Source: Kribbella catacumbae DSM 19601
GTDB lineage: Bacteria; Actinomycetota; Actinomycetes; Propionibacteriales; Kribbellaceae
NCBI RefSeq assembly: GCF_000372465.1
Contig: NZ_AQUZ01000004.1
Span: 63,202 to 127,201, forward strand
Length of the DNA stretch: 64,000 nucleotides
Direction of reading: 5' to 3'
Made by a program: the position numbers and the translations under genes. Under the pieces are notes generated by a model, which was not told where the DNA came from, searched no databases, and saw nothing but the letters and a program-made list of their open reading frames with translations. How positions within the stretch are numbered: position 1 is the first letter of the stretch; each line of letters starts with the position of its first letter. Shown here in pieces: positions 16,430 to 24,649 of this stretch.

Positions 16430-17715
16430 TTGTCGACTGCGCGCTTTGCGTCGTTCATCGCCTTGGTCCAGGCCTGGTCCGGCTGGAGTTTGCCTTGCTC
16501 TACAGCCGTCAGGGCGTCGCCGATGCCGTCGCCGACGACCTGGTTGTCGGGACCGAGGTAGACGGGCTTCAGGGTTTTGGCGGACTGACCGAAGATCTTG
16601 CCGACCGGCGCGTTGTTGAAGTAGGTGTCCACCGCACCCGACACCGCTGGGTCATCGATCGCCTTCGGTGCCGACGGGAAGTTGTTCTTGGCCTTGAAAG
16701 CCCCGATCTGGCCGGCCGGGCTGGTCAGGAACTTGGCCAGCTCAGCAGCCTCCTTCGGATGCTTGCTCTGCGCCGGTACGGCGAGGAACGAGCCGCCCCG
16801 CACCGCTCCTTCACCCGGCACCCGGGCGACGTCCCACTTGCCCGCGTTCTCCGGGCCGGCCTGGTCCTTGATGATGCCGAGCATCCACGCCGGGCACGGG
16901 ATGGTCGCGAAAGTGCCCTTCTTGAAGCCGGCGTTCCACGCCGGACTCCACATCTGCAGCTTGCCGGACAACCCGGCACCGATCATCGCGACTGACTGGT
17001 CCCAGGCCGCCCGGACACCGGGATTGCTGTCGGCAATCAGCTTGTTCGAGCGGTCGAAGTAGGTCTGGTCGCCCTGCTGCATCAGGATGTTCTGGTAGAC
17101 ACCTCCGGCCGTGTCGAAGAAGCTCGCATCGGTGCCTGCCGCAACAAACTTCTTGCCAGTGGCAAGGTATCCGTCCCAGGTCGGCCAGAGAGCGCCCACC
17201 TTGGCGCGGTCGGTCGGCAGCCCCGCCTTGGCGAACAGGTCGGTCCGGTAACACATGCCTTGGGCACCGATATCGGTGCCGAGGCCAACGAGTTTCTTGC
17301 CGTCCGGCGTCAGCGCCTGTTGCCACTTCCAGTCCAGGAAGTTGCCCTTCAGCTCACCGGCGCCCTGGTCGAGCAGGTTGACGAACTGGTCGGGCTTGCC
17401 CATCAGCTTGATCAGGATGCCCTCTTCCAGCGCGACCACATCCCCCGCGCCGCTGCCGGCGGTCAGCCACTGCTGCAGCTTGGGCGTGTAGTCGGCCAGC
17501 TTGGCGATGTTCTCCTGCTTGACCTGGATGCCCGGGTGCGACGACTCGTAGGTCTTGATCAGGTCCTCGTAGCCGAACTGCCCGAAGGTCTTGATCGTCA
17601 GCGTGACCTTGCCGTCCGCTGCCTCCTCACCGTCGCCGCCCCCGCAGCCGGCCGCCAGCAACGCCACGCCCACGACAGTGGCGATCGTTGCGGTAAACGC
17701 TTTCCCAATTCGCAT
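16426..17715 (-). CDS. Extracellular sugar-binding lipoprotein (CebE-like)
   Basis: A protein of 429 aa. The signal peptide ends in a lipobox, LLAAGCGGG, with Cys at about residue 24, so it is a lipoprotein anchored outside the membrane. The rest is an ABC solute-binding fold of family 1 (TLTIKTFGQFGYEDLIKTYE, PWTWDGYL-like core WPTWDGYLATGKKF, and a C-terminal EAAELAKFLTSPAGQ). The substrate is probably cellobiose or cello-oligosaccharides, judged from the CebR-like operator 35 nt upstream and the divergent cellulase. GGAAGG precedes the ATG by about eight bases. Confidence 0.92.
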   Translation of the reverse strand: MRIGKAFTATIATVVGVALLAAGCGGGDGEEAADGKVTLTIKTFGQFGYEDLIKTYESSHPGIQVKQENIAKLADYTPKLQQWLTAGSGAGDVVALEEGILIKLMGKPDQFVNLLDQGAGELKGNFLDWKWQQALTPDGKKLVGLGTDIGAQGMCYRTDLFAKAGLPTDRAKVGALWPTWDGYLATGKKFVAAGTDASFFDTAGGVYQNILMQQGDQTYFDRSNKLIADSNPGVRAAWDQSVAMIGAGLSGKLQMWSPAWNAGFKKGTFATIPCPAWMLGIIKDQAGPENAGKWDVARVPGEGAVRGGSFLAVPAQSKHPKEAAELAKFLTSPAGQIGAFKAKNNFPSAPKAIDDPAVSGAVDTYFNNAPVGKIFGQSAKTLKPVYLGPDNQVVGDGIGDALTAVEQGKLQPDQAWTKAMNDAKRAVDK

Positions 17716-17749
17716 GATGAAAACCTTCCGTTCCGGCCAGGCAAATTTT

Positions 17750-17763
17750 TGGAAGCGCTCCCA
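17750..17763. promoter_or_regulatory. CebR-like operator 1
   Basis: TGGAAGCGCTCCCA differs from the established CebR box TGGGAGCGCTCCCA at one position. It is 35 nt upstream of the sugar-binding lipoprotein start, where binding would block transcription of the transporter operon. Confidence 0.85.
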
Positions 17764-17854
17764 GTACTGCGGACGCCGAGGCCACGGTGACGCCGCTGAG
17801 TCAGCGCCGGCTAGAACCCGTTACTGCTGAGGGGCGGGTACTCGGGTTCCAAAC

Positions 17855-17868
17855 TGGGAGCGCTTCCG
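17855..17868. promoter_or_regulatory. CebR-like operator 2
   Basis: TGGGAGCGCTTCCG matches the CebR box with two differences. It lies midway between the divergent genes and could serve either or allow looping. Confidence 0.75.
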
Positions 17869-17990
17869 GTCGACCATAGGACACTGCGGACGCGTTGTGA
17901 AGAGCCAGATTCGCGCTCATTTCGGTCTTGACAGGCTCTCGGCCCGTCGGCACCATGCACAGGGACGCCGCTGACTTCGTTGGCCGAAAG

Positions 17991-18004
17991 TGAAAGCGCT
18001 CCCA
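17991..18004. promoter_or_regulatory. CebR-like operator 3
   Basis: TGAAAGCGCTCCCA matches the CebR box with two differences. It ends 28 nt before the cellulase start, suggesting the cellulase belongs to the same cellobiose-induced regulon. Confidence 0.8.
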
Positions 18005-18032
18005 GCGCATTTCCCGTCCGGAGGCAGCTCCT

Positions 18033-21000
18033 ATGTCCAGATTCCGAAGGCGTCTGGCGATCACCCTGATCGCCTTCCCCCTGATCCCCGCGACCGGCGC
18101 CGTTTCAGCGGCGGCGGCCGACGGCCCGCAGTACGAGCGAGTGCTGAACGGGTCCTTCGACAGCGGTAGCAAGAGTCCCTGGTGGAGCAGCGGCAACACG
18201 GCCTCGGCTGTCACCGATGGGCGGCTGTGCGCACAGATCCCCGGCGGCACGGTGAACGTGTGGGACTCGATGATCGGCCAGGACGACGTGCCGGTGGAGA
18301 GCGGTCAGCCCTACACGCTGCGGTTCGACGCCTCGGCGAGCCGGGCGGCCGGATTCCGGGCAGTCGTGCAGACCGCGTCCACGCCACGCGCCACTGTGCT
18401 CAACAAGGGAGTCGAGGTCACCACGACTCCGCAGACCTTCGAGTTCACCGCCACCTCGCCGACCACCGCGGAACACACCCAGATCACCTTCCAGGCCGGC
18501 GGTGGCACGGAGCCGTACACGCTGTGCCTGGACAACATCTCGTTGGTCGGCGGTGTCGTGCCACCTGGTGGGGTACGGGACTTCGGTTCGCCGGTGCGGG
18601 TGAACCAGGTCGGCTATCTGCAGACCGGGCCGAAGCGGGCGACCTACGTCACCGACGAGACGACACCACAGGCATGGCGACTACTCGACTCCACGGACGG
18701 CGTTGTTGCCCAAGGCAAGACCAAGCCGTTCGGCGCCGACGCGATGTCTGGTACCAACGTCCAGCTGATCGACTTCGCGCAGTACCGGGGCACGGGTGAG
18801 GGCTATCGACTCGCAGTCGGTGAGCAGCTCAGTGAACCCTTTGCCATCAGCAACGCCATCTATCAGTCATTGCGCCAGGACGCGCTCGCGTACTTCTACG
18901 ACAACCGCAGCGGTGTCCCGATCGAGGCCCAGTATGTCGGCGCAGAGCGAGCCCGGGCGGCTGGACATGTGGGCATCGCGCCGAACAAGGGCGACACGTC
19001 TGTCCCCTGTTTCCCAGGCACGTGCACGTACAGCCTCGACGTACGGGGTGGCTGGTACGACGCCGGCGACCACGGCAAGTACGTCGTCAACGGGGCGTTG
19101 GCCGCGTGGCAGTTGCTCGACCTGTACGAGCGGTCCGGCGGCGACCAAACGTTGCGGATTCCTGAAGCGGGCAACAAGATCCCCGACGTCCTGGACGAGG
19201 CGAAGTGGGAGCTCGACTTCCTGCTCCGGATGCAAGCGCCCTCGGGGATGGTGCATCACAAGATCCACGACGCGAAGTGGACGGGGCTGCCACTCAAACC
19301 CGCCGCCGACCCGCAGCCGAGGTACCTCTATCCCCCATCGACCGCAGCCACCCTCAACGTCGCAGCGGTCGGCGCTCGGTGCGCTCGGGTCTACGCGCGC
19401 TGGGACAAGGCGTTGGCCACTCGTTGCCTCACAGCGGCGTCCACCGCCTGGGAGGCGGCGCTGCAGAATCCGGCGATCTACGCGCCTGATGGCGGCGAAG
19501 GCGGTGGAGCCTATGACGACATCAAGACGACCGATGAGTTCTCCTGGGCGGCTGCTGAGCTCTTCGCGACCACTGGCAAGCACAGCTACAAGAAGGCCAT
19601 CACTACCCAGTTGACGGCGGCTGAGGGCTTCTCCTGGCGGGACACAGGCGGCCTGGCCGACCTCGCTCTCGCCCGGGTGCCGCGGCGGTTGTCGCTGCTC
19701 GAGCAGTGGAAGCTGACGCAGCGGATCAGCAAAGTCGCCGACCAGTACGTCGCCGATCTCCGATCGCAGGGCTACGCCACTCCTTATCTGCCGGCAGACG
19801 GCAAGTACGTCTGGGGTTCGAACAGTGCCGTCGCCAACAACTCGATGATCATGGCAATGGCCTACGACCTGACCCACCACGGCAAGTACCGCGACGCGGC
19901 ACTGGAAGCGCTCGACTACCTGCTCGGCCGGAACGCGATGAATCAGTCCTACGTGACGGGTTATGGCGAGCGGGACAGCCACAAGCAGCACCACCGCTTC
20001 TGGGCAAAGGCCTTGGATCCCGCCCTGCCGTCACCCGCTCCCGGTTCGCTGGCCGGTGGCCCCAACTCCGGGCTTCAGGATCCGGTTGCCCAGCGCAACC
20101 TCCAGGGCTGCGCGCCGGCCACCTGTTACGTCGACAACATCGGTTCCTACTCGACCAACGAGGTCGCGGTGAACTGGAACTCCGCCCTCGCCTGGATCAC
20201 CGCCTTCGCCGACACCGCGAGCCGACCATCATGGCCGCACGCCGCAGCGGCCGGCCAAGCCTCGCCCGCGAAGGTTCTGGCCAGTCCCGTCGACCTGACC
20301 AGCGGTTTCTACGTCAACCCGAATTCCACCCCCAAGGCCTGGGTGGACAGCCACGGCAGCGACTCCCGGGCGGCAACCATCAACACCAACATCGCAACCA
20401 AGCCGACGGCGAAGTGGTTCGGCAATCCCCCAGCCGGTACGACGATCGGCGCGATGGTCGGCGCCTTCGTCGGAGCCGCCGACAGCGCGGACAAGCTGCC
20501 GATCCTGGTCGCGTACAACCTGCCCGGCCGGGATGCGTGCGGCGGTCATTCGGGTGGCGGCGCGGGGTCGCCGGCGGCGTACCGGAGCTGGATCGCGGCG
20601 TTCGCGGACTCGATCGGCACCCGGCCGGCCGTCGTGGTGATCGAGCCGGACGCGCTGGGTGATTTCGAGTGCATGACGTCGGCGCAGATTGCCGAGCGCA
20701 ACGGAATGCTTGCCTTCGCCACCCAACAGTTCAAGGATCGGGCGCCGAACACCTGGGCCTATCTCGACGCGGGCAACGCGGGCTGGGTGCCGGCGGCAAC
20801 GATGGCGCAACGGCTGCAGGGCGCGGGCATCGCCGACGCACACGGCTTCGCGGTGAACGTGTCGAACTACTACACGACCAGCGCCTCAGTCACCTACGCC
20901 AACAACGTACGCAGCGGCCTCGGCACGGCCAAGCCGTTCGTGATCGACACCAGCCGCAACGGCAACGGCTCGAACGGCCAATGGTGCAACCCGGCCGGCC

Positions 21001-21158
21001 GCAAACTCGGCAGCACTGCCCAGCTGGGCGGCGGCGCCGAGATGCTGCTCTGGATCAAGGTCCCCGGCAACTCCGACGGCCCCTGCGGCATAGCCCCATC
21101 CACTCCGGCAGGCCAGTTCAACCCCGACCTCGCAGTACGCCTGATCAACGGCACGTAG
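18033..21158 (+). CDS. Secreted modular cellulase: CBM4-Ig-GH9-GH6
   Basis: A protein of 1041 aa. The signal peptide covers about residues 1-30 (cleavage near VSAAAADG). Residues about 35-172 look like a CBM4 module (ending LCLDNISLVG). Residues about 188-275 are the CelD_N Ig-like module (VRVNQVGYLQTGPKRATYV). GH9 follows, to about 735: WYDAGDHGKYVVNGA carries the catalytic Asp pair near 343-347, and NEVAVNWNSALAWI the acid Glu near 709. From about 750 a GH6 module starts (GFYVNPNSTPKAW), with IEPDALGDFECM near 871 and DTSRNGNG near 972 as its catalytic regions. Two cellulase folds in one chain are unusual. It is divergent from the cellobiose transporter and shares its operators. Confidence 0.92.
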   Translation: MSRFRRRLAITLIAFPLIPATGAVSAAAADGPQYERVLNGSFDSGSKSPWWSSGNTASAVTDGRLCAQIPGGTVNVWDSMIGQDDVPVESGQPYTLRFDASASRAAGFRAVVQTASTPRATVLNKGVEVTTTPQTFEFTATSPTTAEHTQITFQAGGGTEPYTLCLDNISLVGGVVPPGGVRDFGSPVRVNQVGYLQTGPKRATYVTDETTPQAWRLLDSTDGVVAQGKTKPFGADAMSGTNVQLIDFAQYRGTGEGYRLAVGEQLSEPFAISNAIYQSLRQDALAYFYDNRSGVPIEAQYVGAERARAAGHVGIAPNKGDTSVPCFPGTCTYSLDVRGGWYDAGDHGKYVVNGALAAWQLLDLYERSGGDQTLRIPEAGNKIPDVLDEAKWELDFLLRMQAPSGMVHHKIHDAKWTGLPLKPAADPQPRYLYPPSTAATLNVAAVGARCARVYARWDKALATRCLTAASTAWEAALQNPAIYAPDGGEGGGAYDDIKTTDEFSWAAAELFATTGKHSYKKAITTQLTAAEGFSWRDTGGLADLALARVPRRLSLLEQWKLTQRISKVADQYVADLRSQGYATPYLPADGKYVWGSNSAVANNSMIMAMAYDLTHHGKYRDAALEALDYLLGRNAMNQSYVTGYGERDSHKQHHRFWAKALDPALPSPAPGSLAGGPNSGLQDPVAQRNLQGCAPATCYVDNIGSYSTNEVAVNWNSALAWITAFADTASRPSWPHAAAAGQASPAKVLASPVDLTSGFYVNPNSTPKAWVDSHGSDSRAATINTNIATKPTAKWFGNPPAGTTIGAMVGAFVGAADSADKLPILVAYNLPGRDACGGHSGGGAGSPAAYRSWIAAFADSIGTRPAVVVIEPDALGDFECMTSAQIAERNGMLAFATQQFKDRAPNTWAYLDAGNAGWVPAATMAQRLQGAGIADAHGFAVNVSNYYTTSASVTYANNVRSGLGTAKPFVIDTSRNGNGSNGQWCNPAGRKLGSTAQLGGGAEMLLWIKVPGNSDGPCGIAPSTPAGQFNPDLAVRLINGT

Positions 21159-21170
21159 GCCGGCGTACTC

Positions 21171-21303
21171 CGCCCCTCTTCGCGGGGTTCGCCCCTCTTC
21201 GCGGGGTTCGCCCCTCTTCGCGGGGTTCGCCCCTCTTCGCGGGGTTCGCCCCTCTTCGCGGGGTTCGCCCCTCTTCGCGGGGTTCGCTCCTGCTTGCGGG
21301 GTT
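21171..21303. repeat. 19-bp tandem repeat array, seven copies
   Basis: CGCCCCTCTTCGCGGGGTT repeats head to tail six times without change from 21171 to 21284, and a seventh variant copy (CGCTCCTGCTTGCGGGGTT) ends at 21303. Each unit holds a small CCCC/GGGG hairpin. It begins 12 nt after the cellulase stop. There are no spacers, so it is not a CRISPR. Confidence 0.95.
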
Positions 21304-21338
21304 CGCCTGTTGGCAGACCAGGGGGCGAACCCCGCAAG
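21293..21338. terminator. 15-bp hairpin closing the tandem array
   Basis: CTTGCGGGGTTCGCC (21293-21307) pairs exactly with 21324-21338. One arm is the last repeat unit and the other an inverted unit. It lies between convergent genes (cellulase and VWA protein) and can serve both. Confidence 0.75.
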
Positions 21339-21353
21339 GAGGGGTGGAGCCGC

Positions 21354-22307
21354 TTACGGGAAGCGGGAGGCGAGGGCTATGCAGGCGCCGGAGGCGGCGA
21401 GGGTGAGGAGCATCGCGATGCCGGCGAAGCGGGAGGTGACTTCCTTGTCGACCTTGTCGTAGCCGACCGAGGAGCCGATGTCCTTGTAGACGTCCTCCAG
21501 CTCGCCCGCGGACTCGGCTGTGTAGGCCTCTCCCCCGGTGATCTCGGCGACGCTGCGCAGCTCGGCGCGGTCCGGGGGAACGCGCTGGCGGATGCCGTCC
21601 ATCTCGATGAAGCCCGAGTCGGTGCCGAAGGTGATCGTGTAGACGGGCGTGTTCTTCGCCTTCGCCGCCTGCGCGCCTTCTTGCGCCGTCCGGCCGACGG
21701 TGCGCTTGCCGTCCGACAGCAGCACGATGCGTGCCGGGGCCGGGTCGTTCGGGTGATCTGGGTCCGGCGGGACCTGGGTGAGCGCCTGCAGCGACGTGAA
21801 GATGCCCTCGCCGGTCGCGGTGGACTCGGCCAGTTCCAGTCCGTCGATCGACCGCTGCACGGTGGCCCGGTCGGTGGTCGGCGGCACGATGATGGACGCC
21901 GTACCGGCGAAGTTCACCAGCGCCACGTTGAACTTCGACGGCAGCTGGTTGACGAAGTTCTTCGCCGACTTCTTCGCCGCCTCCAGCCGGTTCGGGTCGA
22001 CGTCGGTGGCCATCATCGACAGCGACACGTCGATCGCGACGACGATGGTGGCCCGCTCACGCGGCACCTTCACCTCGTCCTTGGGCTGCGCGAACGCGAT
22101 GATGCACGACGTCGCGGCGAACAACGCGAGTACGACGGCCAAGTGCCGGCGCCATTGCGGCCGGCGCGGCGCGACCCGGTCGAGCAGCGCGATGTTGGTG
22201 AAGCGCAGCGCGTACTGCGCCCGCCGGTGCTGCAGGAAGATGTAGCCGGCCACGACGACCGGGATGATCAGCAGGAACCACAGTCTGGCCGGAGACAGGA
22301 ACTCCAT
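21354..22307 (-). CDS. VWA domain membrane protein (BatA-like)
   Basis: A protein of 317 aa. Two N-terminal membrane segments (residues about 9-25 and 56-75) precede a von Willebrand A domain with the MIDAS motif DVSLSM at about residue 91 and the later TATGEG and LLSDGKRTVG metal-coordination segments. A C-terminal helix (FAGIAMLLTLAASGACIALA) anchors the end. With MoxR and DUF58 proteins, VWA proteins assist maturation or metal insertion of envelope or enzyme complexes. The ATG overlaps the DUF58 stop as ATGA. Confidence 0.92.
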   Translation of the reverse strand: MEFLSPARLWFLLIIPVVVAGYIFLQHRRAQYALRFTNIALLDRVAPRRPQWRRHLAVVLALFAATSCIIAFAQPKDEVKVPRERATIVVAIDVSLSMMATDVDPNRLEAAKKSAKNFVNQLPSKFNVALVNFAGTASIIVPPTTDRATVQRSIDGLELAESTATGEGIFTSLQALTQVPPDPDHPNDPAPARIVLLSDGKRTVGRTAQEGAQAAKAKNTPVYTITFGTDSGFIEMDGIRQRVPPDRAELRSVAEITGGEAYTAESAGELEDVYKDIGSSVGYDKVDKEVTSRFAGIAMLLTLAASGACIALASRFP

Positions 22308-23296
22308 CAGCGAGCCACTCCCTTCGGCGGTTGGTGCAGGCGAGGCGCCATTCGCCGGTAGGCGAGGACGAACCGCACGGTGTCGGCGACCCAGTCGCGG
22401 TCGGTCCGCAGGACCAGATGTCCGGCTCCTACCCTACGCAGGGCGGTCCTGGTCCGTTCCCGCTGCGCCAGCGCGGCCGCGGCGTACTCCTCGCGCACCC
22501 GGCGCTTGCGGGTGTCGATCTCGCGAATCGCGCCGGTCTCCGGGTCGCCGATCAGGACGACGCCGATGTTCGGCAGTTCCAGCTCGCGCGGGTCGACGAT
22601 CTCGACCGCGAGCACCTGGTGCTGAGCGGTCAGCTTGCGCATCGCGCGCTCCCAGGACGGCTCCATCCGGCTGTCGGTCTCGCCGTCCTCGGGGGTGAGG
22701 AAGTCCGACACGATGACCCGCAGGCCGCGTTTGCGCTGCGTCCGCGCCATCGAGTCCAGCGCGCCGGCCAGGTCGCTGCGCGCCTGGTGCTCACCGTGGT
22801 CGGTCTCCGCGAGCAGCGCCCGCAGCAGACCGTAAAGCGCCAGCCGCCCGGACCGGGCCGGCCAGCGGCGCAGCGTCGAGTCGCGCAGCATCAGTCCGCC
22901 GAAGCGGTCCCCGAGCCGGTGGGTCAGGAATCCGACGGTCGCGACCGCCGCGACGGCCAGCTCGCGCTTCTCCAACTGGGAGGTACCGAAGTCCATCGAG
23001 GCGGACAGGTCGACCATCGCCCACGTCTCCAGCTCCCGGTCGGCGATCAGGTCGCGGACGTGCGGGACCGTAGTACGGGCGGTGACGGCCCAGTCCATCC
23101 GGCGGACGTCGTCGCCGACCTGGTACTCGCGGGCCTCGGCCAGCTCGGTGCCCGGGCCGGGCAGCAGGCCGAGGTGCTCACCGTGCAGCATGCCCTCCAA
23201 CCGGCGGACGACCGTCAGCTCCAGTCGGCGCAGGGCACGCTCAGGAGCGAGCTGCGAGATCGTCATCGCAACCCGTGGATCTGGTCGGTAGGGCAT
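22307..23296 (-). CDS. DUF58 domain protein
   Basis: A protein of 329 aa. The DUF58 signature is YQVGDDVRRMDWAVTART, followed by a VWA-like MVDLSASMDFG with a MIDAS-type motif and IVSDFLTPE. It lacks the two N-terminal membrane helices of longer DUF58 proteins. I used the ATG at 23296, 14 bases after the moxR stop; an ATG at 23266 is an equally plausible start and no ribosome site decides. It forms an operon with moxR upstream and the VWA gene downstream. Confidence 0.9.
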   Translation of the reverse strand: MPYRPDPRVAMTISQLAPERALRRLELTVVRRLEGMLHGEHLGLLPGPGTELAEAREYQVGDDVRRMDWAVTARTTVPHVRDLIADRELETWAMVDLSASMDFGTSQLEKRELAVAAVATVGFLTHRLGDRFGGLMLRDSTLRRWPARSGRLALYGLLRALLAETDHGEHQARSDLAGALDSMARTQRKRGLRVIVSDFLTPEDGETDSRMEPSWERAMRKLTAQHQVLAVEIVDPRELELPNIGVVLIGDPETGAIREIDTRKRRVREEYAAAALAQRERTRTALRRVGAGHLVLRTDRDWVADTVRFVLAYRRMAPRLHQPPKGVAR

Positions 23297-23309
23297 TCGC
23301 CAGCGCCGC

Positions 23310-24344
23310 CTAGACGAATTCCGGACGGCCGGAGCCGTCGGTGCCGTCACGCCAGACCGGCTGCGGCGGCGGGACGGTGGCCAGGATCCGCTCGACCACG
23401 GCGCGCGGGTCGATATTGTCCGCGACCGCGTCGAAGGTCAGCCCCATCCGGTGCCCCATCACGTCGAGGGCGACCGTCTGGACATCACTGGGCAGCAGGT
23501 AGTCGCGGCCGTGGATCAGCGCCAGCGCGCGGCCGGCCGCGACCAGGCCGAGGGTCGCGCGCGGGCTGACGCCGAGCTCGATGATCGGCTCCAGGTCGGG
23601 CAGGTGGAAGTCGGACGGGGTCCGGGTCGCCATCACCAGGCGGACCGCGTACTCCGCGACGAGGTTGTGCACGAAGACCTGTTCGGCCGAGCGCTGCAGC
23701 TCCATGATCGTCTCGGGCTTCAGCACCTGGCGCGGCTGCGGCGGGTCGACGCTCATCCGGCGGAGGATCTCGAACTCCTCGTGCCCGCGCGGATGCGGCA
23801 CGTCGATCTTGACCAGGAACCGGTCCCGCTGCGCCTCGGGCAGCGGGTAGACGCCCTCGGACTCGATCGGGTTCTGGGTCGCGATCACGATGAACGGCTT
23901 GGGCATCGGGAAGGTCTGGCCGCCGATCGACACCTGCCGCTCGGCCATCAGCTCCAGCATCGCCGACTGCACCTTGGCCGGGGCCCGGTTCACCTCGTCG
24001 GCCAGTACGAAGTTCACGAAGGTCGGGCCGAGCTCGATGTCGAACGCCTCGCGGGTCTGCCGGTAGATCCGGGTGCCGACGATGTCGGACGGGACCAGGT
24101 CAGGGGTGAACTGGATCCGGGCGAACGAACCACCGACCACCGAGGCGAAGGTCCGGACGGCCAGCGTCTTGGCGACACCGGGCACGCCCTCGAGCAGGCA
24201 GTGACCCTTGGCGAGCAGCGACACCATCAGCATCTCGACCATGTGTTCCTGGCCGACGATCACCCGTTTGACCTCGGTGATCGCCTCACTGACCAAGTGG
24301 GACTGCTGGGCCACTGACCCTGCCGGCACAGTGGTTTCGGTCAT
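23310..24344 (-). CDS. moxR: MoxR-family AAA+ ATPase
   Basis: A protein of 344 aa. Walker A is LEGVPGVAKTLAVRTF at about residues 50-65, Walker B FVLADEVNRAPAKVQSAM, sensor 1 IATQNPIESEGVYPLPEAQ, and the arginine finger region DRFLVKID. MoxR ATPases act as chaperones with VWA partners, and both partner types (DUF58 and VWA) are encoded directly downstream. I used the ATG at 24344, six bases after AAGGA. Confidence 0.95.
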   Translation of the reverse strand: MTETTVPAGSVAQQSHLVSEAITEVKRVIVGQEHMVEMLMVSLLAKGHCLLEGVPGVAKTLAVRTFASVVGGSFARIQFTPDLVPSDIVGTRIYRQTREAFDIELGPTFVNFVLADEVNRAPAKVQSAMLELMAERQVSIGGQTFPMPKPFIVIATQNPIESEGVYPLPEAQRDRFLVKIDVPHPRGHEEFEILRRMSVDPPQPRQVLKPETIMELQRSAEQVFVHNLVAEYAVRLVMATRTPSDFHLPDLEPIIELGVSPRATLGLVAAGRALALIHGRDYLLPSDVQTVALDVMGHRMGLTFDAVADNIDPRAVVERILATVPPPQPVWRDGTDGSGRPEFV

Positions 24345-24649
24345 GCCTGTCCTTCCGGGGTCCATCAGGACCTTTGTCTGCGCTCGGGAACTGCCGCCAT
24401 TCCATCAGATAGCCGGGGCCGGGCACGAGCGCGCCCCGCCCGGCTCCCCTCCTATCCTCCCCACACCCCCAAATCCGAACACTCCCGTACGGCGTACCGG
24501 CGGGCGCCGGCGAGTGGACGGGAGGGCGCGGCGTACGGCGTACCGGGGAGTCGGGAGGGCCCGGCGTACGGCGTACCGAGGGCGCAGGCGGCGGCGTACC
24601 GGCGGGCGCGGGCGACACTGCTACCAGGGATGTGGTGGGATTGGTGCTG
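24345..24649. other. Divergent intergenic region with a GTACGGCGTACC cluster
   Basis: 305 nt between moxR and the plus-strand membrane protein. GTACGGCGTACC occurs three times (24487-24498, 24533-24544, 24566-24577) plus a partial copy at about 24592. The word is a near palindrome and common across this genome, including in coding DNA. No small gene is supported. Promoters for both flanking genes should be here but are not clear. Confidence 0.5.

Larger units (their letters stand above)
17716..18032. promoter_or_regulatory. Shared promoter region of the transporter and cellulase
   Basis: This 317-nt divergent intergenic region holds three CebR-like palindromes (listed separately) and no reading frame that I can support. 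One palindrome sits close to each start codon and one in the middle. Promoter hexamers are not clear by eye. Confidence 0.7.

Noticed and set aside
21171..21303. CRISPR array
   Set aside because: Units are directly adjacent with no spacers and no cas genes are nearby.
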